Assembly (NCBI GenBank): GCA_945876185.1 | Contig: CAMCMZ010000001.1 | Span: forward strand, 130,310-164,193 | From: Candidatus Kuenenia stuttgartensis | GTDB taxonomy: Bacteria > Planctomycetota > UBA11346 | Length of the DNA: 33,884 bases | Reading direction: 5' to 3' | Shown here: positions 7,811-17,173 of the stretch, piece by piece | Layout: every line of letters begins with the position of its first letter | How positions within the stretch are numbered: the first letter of the stretch is position 1 | Position numbers and translations under genes: made by a program | Notes under the pieces: model-generated | Seen by the model: the letters and a program-made list of their open reading frames with translations, nothing else | Told to the model about the DNA's origin: nothing | Databases searched by the model: none

Positions 7811-10689
7811 GGCGGATTCCTGGCCGGGGTGGAAGGCGGTATCGGCGGCGTTGGCGCGACGGGCGGGACCGGTGACCGGGTGGGTCCTTCCTGGCGCGTC
7901 GGCTCGGGCGGCGTGGCGCGGTCCTGCACGGCGCGGAAATAGTCGCCCACCAGGCGCGCCTCGGGGTCGGACAGGCGGCTGCGTTCGGCGGTGGTGCCGC
8001 TGCGCAGCGCGCGCCGGAATCCGGCTGCGGCCCGCCCGTCGGCCTGGCCGCCGGCGGCGAGATCAGCCAGGCCGGGCCGGTCGCCCTCGCCGGTTCCCTG
8101 CCACTGCTGGAACTGCTCGGGGCCGAACATCGCCATCGCGTTGGTGAGGTCGCTGCCCCCGAAGTCGTCGCCCTGGAAGCCGGGCATCAGCCAGCCGGAG
8201 CCATACGACCACGACCCCTGACCGATCCCGGAACCCATGCCTTCGCCGGTGCCCATGGCGTCGGCCAGGCAGTTCGCATCGACTCCGCGCATCAGCAGCG
8301 ACCAGGCGATGAGCTGGTTCTGCATGCCGGCCAGGCCGCCGGGCGGTGGTTTGCCTTTGCCCTTGCCCTCGTTGCCGCCGAGCAGCCGCGCCAGGCGCTC
8401 GGCGGCGATGGTGGCCTGGCGGTGCGCCTCGGCACCATCGCCGGTGCGGGCGGCGGCGGCAGCCAGGCCGAGCAGGTTGCTGATGTCCTCGGCGGTCACG
8501 TAGGCGGCGATGGCGTCGAGCCGGTCGGCGTCCTCGGCGAAGGCCGGGCGCATCGCGGCGGCCAGGGGCTTCTCGTCGGCGAGCCACAGGCCGACCTGGC
8601 TCGCGATGCGCTCCTCCTGCTCGGCGAGGTCGCGCAGGCGCACCCGGTCGGTGTCGCTCAGGCGGCGCGGCTCGGCGAGCGGGGCGAGCCGCTTGGCGGT
8701 GTTCTGCTGCGCGTCGATGATCTGGCGCAGCCGCGCCAGCAGACGGTTGGTGCGGGTGGCCAGGGCCACGGTTTCAAGATCGGCGGCGAGTTCCTCGGCC
8801 AGACCGTCGCGGGGCAGGCGGTCGACGTCGCCGGCCTCGGCGGTCTTGGCGATCGCGGCGGCCTTGTCGCCCATGCGGTCTTGCAGGAACGGCTCCACCT
8901 TGAACAGGGGATGATCGCGGCGCAGGCCATTGATCTGCTTTTCCAGCGCCCGCGCATCGGTCGCCAGCTTGGCCAGGTGCGCCGCGACCTGCTCCTTGGT
9001 CATCTCGGGCGCCAGTCGGCGCAGTTCGGCGGCGCGGCGTTCCAGGTTGCGCAGATCGCGCAGCGCTCCGGCGTACTTCTGGGCCAGGGCATCCGGCGGC
9101 AGGCGTTCGCGCACCAGGCGGTTGAAAGTCGCTTCCGAGATCACCTGGATCGTGCGCTGGACCAGGGCCGAGGTCTGGGTCTCGGGCCGGCTGTCGCGGG
9201 CGATCAGGCCGAGAACCAGCGCGTCGCCGGGCACGACTCCGAGCTGACTCAGGTCGAGCGGCTGGCTCCAGCGCACGGTTCGACCGTGCACCGCCTGGAC
9301 CAGTTCGGGGGCCTCCAGGCCATTGGCCGCGCGCACCTTGGTGAGCGAGATCAGGCCCAGGTCGTCGTCGGCCTCGGCGACGAAGGGCACCAGCATCGAC
9401 GGGGTGGCCACCGCGTCGCGCGAGGGCTGCAAGATCGCGGCGCGCGGCGGCTGGTCCACCCGCGCGGTGATGGTCAGGCCGGGCAGGGGTTCGCTGGCGA
9501 GGCCGTCGGCCCGGGCCACGGCGGCGACGCGGTAGCTTCCTGGTTCGAGGTTTCGCAGTTCCGCCGTCCCGTCGCGGGTGAGTTCCAGCCGGTCAGCCGG
9601 GCGATCCGCTGGAAGATCGTCGCGCCACAACAGCAGCGCGCCGAGTTCCCGGTTCGCGCTGGGTCGCAGGATGAGGCGCGAGCGCGGCAGCGCGGCGAGG
9701 GTCGCCGGAGCGCCCGGGGCGAGGCGGAGCTGCTCGGGTTCAAGCCCGGCATAGGCCGGGGCTTCCAGGCGCAGGTCGACCGCCGCCAGCACCGGCACCG
9801 GATCGACCTCCAGAAGACGGTACCGCGTCCGGGTGCCGCCGCCTTCGGCGCAGATCCAGGCCCCGGCGCGGATCTCGGTCAGCTCGGCCGCCCAGGTGGA
9901 TGGCCCGACCTGGAACATGGGCAGGAGCACCTCGCGCGTGGGGCGGAAGGCCCCGGACCAGGGTGGCGCGGCGAGCGGGCCGGCGGTGGTAGCGCAGGCC
10001 ACCAGCACGAGCTGCGCTGCCGGCCGGCCCGCGACGGTCACCTCGAAGCGCGCCGCGGCCCCGACCCGGACGCGATCCGGGCCTGCGCTGAAGGCCAGCT
10101 TGGTCAGGCTGAACGGAGGCAGGTCGGCCTCGGGATGGCGAAACCGCGCGGCGGTGGTCGGGAAGAGATCGGGCAGCACCCCATGCACCAGCGCGGCGGC
10201 CAGCACGAAAAAGGCCAGGGCGGTGATCCAGGCAAAGGCGCGCGAAGGGGGTAAGCGCGCGGGCAGGGCGACGGCATCCAGGCCGTGCGCGAAGCGCTGC
10301 GCCCCGGCGGCGGCCAGGCGGTCGCCCTGCTCCCCCAGCACGGCGAGCTGCATGGCCGTGGTCAGGCGGCGGTCGTGGTCGGCCAGGGCCGTTTCAGCCA
10401 GGCGTACGGCCTGGCCGTGGGCGGGGGCCAGGCGGTTGCGGATGGCGACGACCAGCACGCCGGCAAGCGGAACCAGGGCGAGCCAGAAGTGGCCCAGCAG
10501 CCAGCGCACCCCCGCCGAGCAGGCGAACAGCGCATCCGCGACCAAAAGGCCCAGGCCGGTGGCGACCAGCAGCATCGCTGCCGCAGCGATCCAGGTGCGC
10601 TGCCGCCGGGTGGCGACGGTGGTGCGGGTCGTGGCGACGATCGCGTCCGGGGTGGCCACGGCTGGGTCATGGTGCGGGGCGGCGGTCAT
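7807..10689 (-). CDS. DUF4175-like large membrane protein
   Basis: A 960-residue protein. I chose ATG 10689 (MTAAPHHD), which overlaps the VWA-gene stop by 1 base (TGATG), rather than the GTG 12 codons upstream. Three hydrophobic segments lie in the first 230 residues (WIAAAAMLLVATGLGLLV, FWLALVPLAGVLVVAI, ITALAFFVLAAALVHGVL), followed by a large region facing out of the cytoplasm. That region has Ig-like beta segments (about 240-540), a long charged coiled-coil or helical part (about 540-800), and a Gly/Ser/Met-rich tail. This layout matches DUF4175 proteins found in MoxR-VWA operons. No enzymatic motif is visible. A structural or assembly role at the membrane is inferred from context. Confidence 0.8.
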   Translation of the reverse strand: MTAAPHHDPAVATPDAIVATTRTTVATRRQRTWIAAAAMLLVATGLGLLVADALFACSAGVRWLLGHFWLALVPLAGVLVVAIRNRLAPAHGQAVRLAETALADHDRRLTTAMQLAVLGEQGDRLAAAGAQRFAHGLDAVALPARLPPSRAFAWITALAFFVLAAALVHGVLPDLFPTTAARFRHPEADLPPFSLTKLAFSAGPDRVRVGAAARFEVTVAGRPAAQLVLVACATTAGPLAAPPWSGAFRPTREVLLPMFQVGPSTWAAELTEIRAGAWICAEGGGTRTRYRLLEVDPVPVLAAVDLRLEAPAYAGLEPEQLRLAPGAPATLAALPRSRLILRPSANRELGALLLWRDDLPADRPADRLELTRDGTAELRNLEPGSYRVAAVARADGLASEPLPGLTITARVDQPPRAAILQPSRDAVATPSMLVPFVAEADDDLGLISLTKVRAANGLEAPELVQAVHGRTVRWSQPLDLSQLGVVPGDALVLGLIARDSRPETQTSALVQRTIQVISEATFNRLVRERLPPDALAQKYAGALRDLRNLERRAAELRRLAPEMTKEQVAAHLAKLATDARALEKQINGLRRDHPLFKVEPFLQDRMGDKAAAIAKTAEAGDVDRLPRDGLAEELAADLETVALATRTNRLLARLRQIIDAQQNTAKRLAPLAEPRRLSDTDRVRLRDLAEQEERIASQVGLWLADEKPLAAAMRPAFAEDADRLDAIAAYVTAEDISNLLGLAAAAARTGDGAEAHRQATIAAERLARLLGGNEGKGKGKPPPGGLAGMQNQLIAWSLLMRGVDANCLADAMGTGEGMGSGIGQGSWSYGSGWLMPGFQGDDFGGSDLTNAMAMFGPEQFQQWQGTGEGDRPGLADLAAGGQADGRAAAGFRRALRSGTTAERSRLSDPEARLVGDYFRAVQDRATPPEPTRQEGPTRSPVPPVAPTPPIPPSTPARNPP

Positions 10690-12788
10690 CACACGACTCC
10701 ATAGCGTCGGCGGCGCAGCCACCATTCCGTGCTGCCGGCGGCGACCAGCACCAGGAACCAGATCGGGTTCGTGATCAGCGGTTCGCGGCGCGGCGCGGCG
10801 ATGAGCAGGTCGGCGCGCCGCGCCAGGCGCTCACCGAGTCGCCGGCCGGCGTCGGCGCTGGCGGACAGGTCGTGTGATTCCCCGCCCGTCGCGGCGGCGA
10901 AGCGGGCCAGGCGGTCGTCGCGGCGGCTGACCTCGACCCGTTCGCGCACGTCGGCATCGACCACCAGGGTCAGGCGATCGTCGCCACGGCGGACCTCCCA
11001 CAACCCGGCCACCGGCAGGGCGACGGCGGCGGTGCCGTTGGCGACGGCGGCTTCCTGCGCCGGTGTCGCCGCGTCGGCCCCTGCTGGCGCACGCACGCTG
11101 AGCGGCCCTGCGCCGCGCACACTGATCACGGCGGTCTGGCCGACGCGATAGCGTTCGCGATCGGCGGCGAGTCCGGCCCCGGCATCCTTGACCAGGCTTT
11201 TTGCGAGCTGGCGCCAGAAACGCTCGGCGACTGCGCCCTGGCCGGTCAGGCTCCAGCGCCACAGGCCCTCGGCGTTCACCGTCGCCACCCGGCCCAGGCC
11301 GCGCCGCGCGGCGACCGCGAGCGGGCGCTGGCCGTCGCCAGCGAGGATCTCGGTGAGCGGACGCAGGCTTGCGACCCGGGCCGCCCCGACCGGGGCCAGA
11401 GCCGTCGCGTCGGCAGGCAGCAGGGCGAGGCGGCGACCCGCCGGCGCGACCGTGATGCGCGTCGGCACCGGCGGACCCTCGCCCCACAGCACCGGATCGA
11501 GTCCGGCCAGGACGCCATCGCGCAGGCCCGGGGCGAGAAACAGCACGCCGGTGCCGGCGTCTTCAACCTTGGCCACCAGGGCCTGCGCCGCCGCCGGGTC
11601 AAGCAGCCGTTCGGCCTGCGCCCCGATCACGACCAGGTCGTAGCCATCCCAGCAGCCGGGCCCCAGGCGGCCTTCCGGGGTGAGCGGCGCGGTGTTTTTC
11701 ACCTCGCCGGTGCGCAGCGTCTTGCTGCCCAGGCGCCACAGGGTCAGGGCGCCAAGCTGGCGGTCTTTGCGCCAGGCGCGCACGGCGAAGGTCGTGTCCC
11801 ACCAGGGTTCGCCTTCGACGACCAGCACGCGCAGGGTGCGGTCGACCACCAGCACGGTGCAGGCCGAGCGGTTGTCCTCGGTGGCGGCCTCATCCGGCAA
11901 GCTGGCGACGGTGGCCTGCCAGCGGCGTTCGCCCGGCTTGTCACCGACGTTGGCGCTCAGGTTCAGGCGCACCTCGTCGGCGGCGGTGACGACCTGGCTG
12001 GTGAGCGTCGTGCGCGTGCCGTCGTCGGCCAGAGCTTCGACGGTGACCTCGACCTGGCGTCCGATCGCCGCGCCGCTGGCGTTGAGCACCGCAGTCAGGC
12101 CGAGGTCCTGGCCCGGGAAGGCGCTGGCGGCGGCGGCTTCCAGGCGCAAGGCCAGGTTGGCCGCCGGCCGGGTCGAGCCCACGCCCAGGCACGACGCCAC
12201 CACCCGCGCCGCCGCCAGCTCGCCCTCGGGCATGGCGGTGCCCCGATCGCAGCCGTCGGAAGCCAGCACCAGCGCCACCGGCGGACGTTCGCCGCGCGCG
12301 AGCGTCGCGAGCGGATCGAAGCTGGTCCCTGCTGTCGTCGCGCTTGTCACCGCGCTTGTCACCGCGCTTGTCACCGCACTTGCCATCGCAGTCGGCCAGC
12401 CCGTGGCGACGGTGGTGGTCAGGGCGAGGCGTTCGATCTGGTAGCGTTCGCCCACCGCCGCAGCGACGGCTTCCAGGCCATTTTTCGCCACCTGGAATCG
12501 GGTGGCGCCTGCCGCGTCGGCATCAGCCACCGCCATGCTGCCCGACGCGTCCAGCGCCAGCACCAGGCGCGGCCGGTCGCCGCGTGGTTCCTGTCGCACC
12601 AGGACCGGATTGAGCAGCACGAGCGCCAGCACCGCCACCGCCACCAGGCGCGGCAGCAGCAGCAGCCACGGGGGCGAGGCCCAGGTGCCGCGCACGGGCC
12701 GCAGGTAGGCCCAGGCGACCGCCGCCAGCAGCAGCGCGAGGAGCGCCAGGACCAGCCAGGCGGGAAGGAGGGGGGCGAAGGCGATCAT
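10689..12788 (-). CDS. VWA-domain membrane protein with glutamine-amidotransferase-like segment
   Basis: A 699-residue protein. The N-terminus has two membrane segments (LLPAWLVLALLALLLAAVAWAYL and LLLLPRLVAVAVLALVLLNPVLV), then a VWA domain with the MIDAS start LALDASGSM (DxSxS intact). A middle domain around YDLVVIGAQAERLL and GVLFLAPGLRDGVL resembles the class I glutamine amidotransferase-like fold found in such proteins, without an obvious catalytic cysteine. A C-terminal membrane helix (IWFLVLVAAGSTEWWL) ends in a basic tail. ATG 12788 overlaps the BatA-like gene stop by 4 bases. Metal-dependent protein-protein contact through MIDAS is established for VWA domains, but the partner here is unknown. 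A 12-bp tandem repeat lies within the gene. Confidence 0.85.
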   Translation of the reverse strand: MIAFAPLLPAWLVLALLALLLAAVAWAYLRPVRGTWASPPWLLLLPRLVAVAVLALVLLNPVLVRQEPRGDRPRLVLALDASGSMAVADADAAGATRFQVAKNGLEAVAAAVGERYQIERLALTTTVATGWPTAMASAVTSAVTSAVTSATTAGTSFDPLATLARGERPPVALVLASDGCDRGTAMPEGELAAARVVASCLGVGSTRPAANLALRLEAAAASAFPGQDLGLTAVLNASGAAIGRQVEVTVEALADDGTRTTLTSQVVTAADEVRLNLSANVGDKPGERRWQATVASLPDEAATEDNRSACTVLVVDRTLRVLVVEGEPWWDTTFAVRAWRKDRQLGALTLWRLGSKTLRTGEVKNTAPLTPEGRLGPGCWDGYDLVVIGAQAERLLDPAAAQALVAKVEDAGTGVLFLAPGLRDGVLAGLDPVLWGEGPPVPTRITVAPAGRRLALLPADATALAPVGAARVASLRPLTEILAGDGQRPLAVAARRGLGRVATVNAEGLWRWSLTGQGAVAERFWRQLAKSLVKDAGAGLAADRERYRVGQTAVISVRGAGPLSVRAPAGADAATPAQEAAVANGTAAVALPVAGLWEVRRGDDRLTLVVDADVRERVEVSRRDDRLARFAAATGGESHDLSASADAGRRLGERLARRADLLIAAPRREPLITNPIWFLVLVAAGSTEWWLRRRRYGVV
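12341..12388 (-). repeat. 12-bp tandem repeat inside the VWA gene
   Basis: The unit cgcttgtcaccg occurs three times exactly (12341-12376) and once degenerate (12377-12388). It encodes a repeated Ala-Val-Thr-Ser (AVTS) tract in the VWA domain. In-frame length changes here would add or remove four residues, so the copy number may vary between strains. Confidence 0.85.
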
Positions 12789-14869
12789 GGCTGCACGCTG
12801 CTGTTTCGCCGTAGGCCGAAATTGCGCCGCAGGCTGACATCGCGCCGCAGGCCGAGGCTACGCGCGAAGAGGAGTTCCCCGGCGCAGGCCACGGCGGCGA
12901 GCGCGAGCAGCCAGGGCCAGAGCGGATTCGCGCCGGCGGCCTCGGCGGCACCGCTGCTGGCGACCACCGCCAGGCCCAGGGTCGCGGGATCCACCGGGCG
13001 CAGGTCGCTTTCGCGATCGGGCACGGCGGCGGCGAGCAGGTGACCGCCCTCGGCGCGCCAGATGCCGGGTCGGTCGAGGCGCATGCGGCCGTCGGCTTCG
13101 ATCGCGGCGGTCGTGCCGGCGGCGCTCGCGCGGTCGTCGCCCTCGCCCTGCCAGGCCAGACCGGGCCGGGCCGCGACCACGTTGCCGACGTCGTGGGCCA
13201 GCCGGTCGGAGCGCGCGGGCAGCAGCGCCGCCGGCAGGCGGGCGATCAGAAGGGGGAAAGCCTCGGCGGACGCCAGGTTGGAATCGATTGCGGCGGGCGA
13301 CAGGTTGACGAGCAGCCAGCGGCCGGTGCCGACCGGGCGTTCGACCAGGGCGATGGTGCCGTCAGCATAGGCCAGCAGCACGGTCGCATCGGCGGCCTGG
13401 GCCCGGCCGGCGTTGGCGCCGCTGCCCGTCGTCAGGCGGTAGCGGCTCGCGGCGAGGCTGGTGAGCAGGCCCACGCGCTGGTCGAATGGCGCTAGCAAGG
13501 GGTGGTCGAGACGCGCCTGGCCGATCGCCATCGCGCCGCGTTCCTGTTCGCTGATGTCGATGCGGCGATCGAGCACCACCGGCGGCTGGATGCCGTCCGG
13601 GGCCTGCGCCTGGGCCAGCGCGGCGTCGGCGTCGCTAGCGACGACGTGCAGCCAGGCCCCGCCGGATTCCAGATGGCGTTTGAGCGCCAGGCGCACTGGC
13701 GCGGGATCGGCCAGCCCGGCGGTGACCGCGAGCGCCCCAGGACCGAGCTGGGCGAGCTGGGCCGCCAGGCCCACCCCATCGCTGGCGCGAACCTGGAAGC
13801 CGGCGGCGGTGAGCGCCGCGACGAGCGGCCGCACCGGTCGCAGCGGGTCGCTGCGGTCGCCATCGCCCGCGATCACCGCAGTGAAGGCGCCCAGCACCGG
13901 CACCACGGCAGAGCGCTGGTCGTCAAGGGCCAGCACATCGCCTCCGTCGATGGTGGCGCTGACCGCCAGGGCCCCGGCCGAGTCCGGGACCAGGGTGTGG
14001 GCGGCAGTGGCGCTGCCGGCAGCGGGGATTTCCAGGCGGTGCAGCCTCCGCACGGCGCCGACGCGGGTGGCGAGTCCAACGGTGCGGGGAACCTGGCCGC
14101 AGTTGAAGACCCGCACCGTGAGGGTCAGCGGCCGGCCCGCCACCGCGACTCCGGGCTCGCAGCTGATGGCGGTGATGCCGCAGTTTGCCGGAGTGGCAGC
14201 CGGATCCCGGCCCGGGCCGGCGTCGATCAACCGCAGGCGGACACCGGCGGGCAGGGTGGCGGGATCGACCCCGGTCAGGCACGCGGCCGAACCGTCGGTG
14301 ACGAAGTAGATGTCTCCGCCGCTGGGCAGCAGGCGTGCGGCGTCGGCGATCGCCGCCGCCGGGTCACCGTCGCTGGCACCGGCCTCGGCCTCGGCCAGGA
14401 GCGCGCGCGCTGGACCCGCAGTCGGGCTGACCTCGGGCCCGGAGCGGCGCGGGGCGGCTCCGGCCAGGATCAGCGCCAGCGGCCGGGGTGCCAGACGGTC
14501 GAGCAGTTGCCCCGCCTCGGCCTTGGCGCGGGCGAAGGCGGTCGCGCCGGCGAGCCGCTGCTGCATCGACGCCGAGGCGTCGAGCACGATCACCGCCGGG
14601 GTCCGGTTGCTGCCGGCCAGGACGCCTTGCCAGAGCGGACCGGCGAGCGCGGCTGCGGCTGCAAGCAGCGCCAAGAGGCGCAGCGCGAGCACCAGCCAGT
14701 CGCGCAGGCGGCGGCGCTGGGCCCGGCCGGTTTCGCACTTGGCGAGGAATTCCAGGGCGGGAAAAGGCTGGGGCCGGACTTTCCGCCGGGTCAGCAGGTG
14801 GACGACGATCGGGGCCGCCGCGAGGGCGGCGAAGCCGAGCGCAACCGGGGCGAGCGCGGTCAGGCTCAT
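12785..14869 (-). CDS. BatA-like protein with aerotolerance-regulator N-domain and VWA domain
   Basis: A 694-residue protein. ATG 14869 was chosen because MSLTALAPVALGFAALAAAPIVVHLL, followed by TRRKVRPQPFPALEFL, is the classic BatA N-terminal domain, and because it gives an ATGA overlap with the DUF58 stop. A second membrane helix (LVLALRLLALLAAAAALAGPLW) is followed by a VWA-type domain with VIVLDASASM (DxSxS intact). A long exterior region with Ig-like and amidotransferase-like stretches follows, then a final helix (WLLALAAVACAGELLFA) and a short basic repeat tail of LRR-type motifs. BatA proteins act in membrane VWA complexes with MoxR ATPases. A direct role in oxygen tolerance is not established for this branch. 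Confidence 0.85.
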   Translation of the reverse strand: MSLTALAPVALGFAALAAAPIVVHLLTRRKVRPQPFPALEFLAKCETGRAQRRRLRDWLVLALRLLALLAAAAALAGPLWQGVLAGSNRTPAVIVLDASASMQQRLAGATAFARAKAEAGQLLDRLAPRPLALILAGAAPRRSGPEVSPTAGPARALLAEAEAGASDGDPAAAIADAARLLPSGGDIYFVTDGSAACLTGVDPATLPAGVRLRLIDAGPGRDPAATPANCGITAISCEPGVAVAGRPLTLTVRVFNCGQVPRTVGLATRVGAVRRLHRLEIPAAGSATAAHTLVPDSAGALAVSATIDGGDVLALDDQRSAVVPVLGAFTAVIAGDGDRSDPLRPVRPLVAALTAAGFQVRASDGVGLAAQLAQLGPGALAVTAGLADPAPVRLALKRHLESGGAWLHVVASDADAALAQAQAPDGIQPPVVLDRRIDISEQERGAMAIGQARLDHPLLAPFDQRVGLLTSLAASRYRLTTGSGANAGRAQAADATVLLAYADGTIALVERPVGTGRWLLVNLSPAAIDSNLASAEAFPLLIARLPAALLPARSDRLAHDVGNVVAARPGLAWQGEGDDRASAAGTTAAIEADGRMRLDRPGIWRAEGGHLLAAAVPDRESDLRPVDPATLGLAVVASSGAAEAAGANPLWPWLLALAAVACAGELLFARSLGLRRDVSLRRNFGLRRNSSVQP

Positions 14870-15774
14870 CGCGTGGTCCCTGGTCCGTGGCCACGCCGGT
14901 GCAGCCAGCCGCCCACAACCTCGGCCACGTCGCGGCTGCTGTCGGCGAGCACATGGTCGGCGCGCGCGCCGGCGCAGGCGGTGGCGCAGGCCGCGACGTG
15001 GCGGGCCATCGCCGCGTCGAAGCCGGCCTTGGCATCGGCGGCGTCGCAGGTGAAGTCCGGGTGCCGGCCCTCGGGATCGCTGAGCGCGACCCGCTCCCAA
15101 TCGGCCGGCAGGGCCAGCTCGCTCGGGTCGAGAACCTGGATCACCGCCAGATCATGCCCGCGCGCGGCGAGCGGTGCCAGGGCTGCACCCAGCGCGGCCG
15201 GATCCAGCAGCAGGTCGCTCAGCAGCAGCACCAGCGTGCGCCGGCTCAGGCGCGTGCCCGCTGCCCGCACCAGTGCGGCCGGATCGCCGGCCCCGCCCGC
15301 GCTCAGGCTGTCGATCAGCAGGCAGGCCGCCGTCGCGCCCGCCGGTCCGCCAAGTTCGCGCGGCCACGGGCCCAATTCTGACGCACCGCCGACCACCCGC
15401 ACCCGGTCGCCCTGGTCGCAGGCGAGCAGCGCCAGCACCGCCGCCGCCAGCCCAGCCCAGGCGAGTTTGCTGGGCAGCGCGCTCGCGCTGGAAAATCCCA
15501 TGCTGGCCGAGGTGTCGAGCAGCAGCGCCAGCGGCAGGTCGCGTTCTTCGCGATAGCGCCGGACCAGCAGGTGGTCGGTGCGCGCGTAGGCTTTCCAGTC
15601 GACCGAGCGCAGATCATCGCCGGCCAGGTACGGCCGGTGGTCGGCGAACTCGACCGCCGGCCCGGTGTACGGCGAGCGGTGCCGCCCGGCATGCAGTCCC
15701 TCGACCACGCGCCGCGCCGCGAGTTCAAGGCTGCCGCTGTGCGACAGGCGGGGGATGGAGGTGACGGCGGGCAT
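14866..15774 (-). CDS. DUF58 domain protein, MoxR partner
   Basis: A 302-residue protein starting at ATG 15774. Upstream codons in the same frame look like an out-of-frame reading of moxR. Near the N-terminus is the DUF58 signature, seen as GRHRSPYTGPAVEFADHRPY, then GDDLRSVDWKAYARTDHLLVR. A VWA-like half follows, starting LALLLDTSASMGF with the DxSxS MIDAS motif intact. There is no signal peptide or convincing membrane helix, so it is probably cytoplasmic and links the MoxR ATPase to the membrane VWA proteins. It lies 76 bp after moxR, the only real gap inside the operon, and overlaps the BatA-like gene by 4 bases. Confidence 0.9.
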   Translation of the reverse strand: MPAVTSIPRLSHSGSLELAARRVVEGLHAGRHRSPYTGPAVEFADHRPYLAGDDLRSVDWKAYARTDHLLVRRYREERDLPLALLLDTSASMGFSSASALPSKLAWAGLAAAVLALLACDQGDRVRVVGGASELGPWPRELGGPAGATAACLLIDSLSAGGAGDPAALVRAAGTRLSRRTLVLLLSDLLLDPAALGAALAPLAARGHDLAVIQVLDPSELALPADWERVALSDPEGRHPDFTCDAADAKAGFDAAMARHVAACATACAGARADHVLADSSRDVAEVVGGWLHRRGHGPGTTR

Positions 15775-15850
15775 GATCAGGTGGATTCCGACGTGGCGGT
15801 CCCAGGGTCGTGGTCTTGGGTTGAGCCTGATCCGAAGGTGTCGACCAGGG

Positions 15851-16903
<1,053 letters not shown>

Positions 16904-17173
16904 AGGGGGATCCCGAGTGTGAGTTTGCGATGGTGAACGCAGTCTGACCGTGGAGGTTCGTAGCGGGCTTCGCCCTGGTGGCAATCCGGGGCCTAAACGC
17001 CTGCCTTGGGCAGTGCCGGGCACCGGTATTCCACTCGGCAGCCCGGCGGCTCACGTGAGCGGCAGATGGTGGCAGAAGGTGGCAGACGGCCCAGCCGAGC
17101 ATTGCCGGCGGGTTCGCCTGTGGCAGGATGCGCGCCCGACCGGCCTGCTCCGGCGGCATTCCCTGAGGTCCCC
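16904..17173. promoter_or_regulatory. Divergent intergenic region with GTAGCG-type palindrome
   Basis: The 270-bp gap must hold the promoters of the nine-gene MoxR operon (leftward) and of the exported protein (rightward). I could not pick convincing -35/-10 boxes. It contains a small repeat, GTAGCGGGCTTCGCCC (16960-16975), with the same GTAGCG head as the palindrome at 20235-20255. It also has a GGGCAGTGCCGGGCACCGG stretch near 17007-17025. A gag(g) motif just before ATG 17174 may be the ribosome-binding site of the rightward gene. Confidence 0.45.

Noticed and set aside
8422..10254. 610-codon plus-strand open frame opposite the DUF4175 gene
   Set aside because: Antisense shadow: composition is typical of reverse-strand frames in high-GC DNA and the minus-strand gene has membrane segments and coupled junctions.
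13502..15556. 684-codon plus-strand open frame over the BatA-like and DUF58 genes
   Set aside because: It spans two recognised genes on the other strand and shows no domain or start signal.
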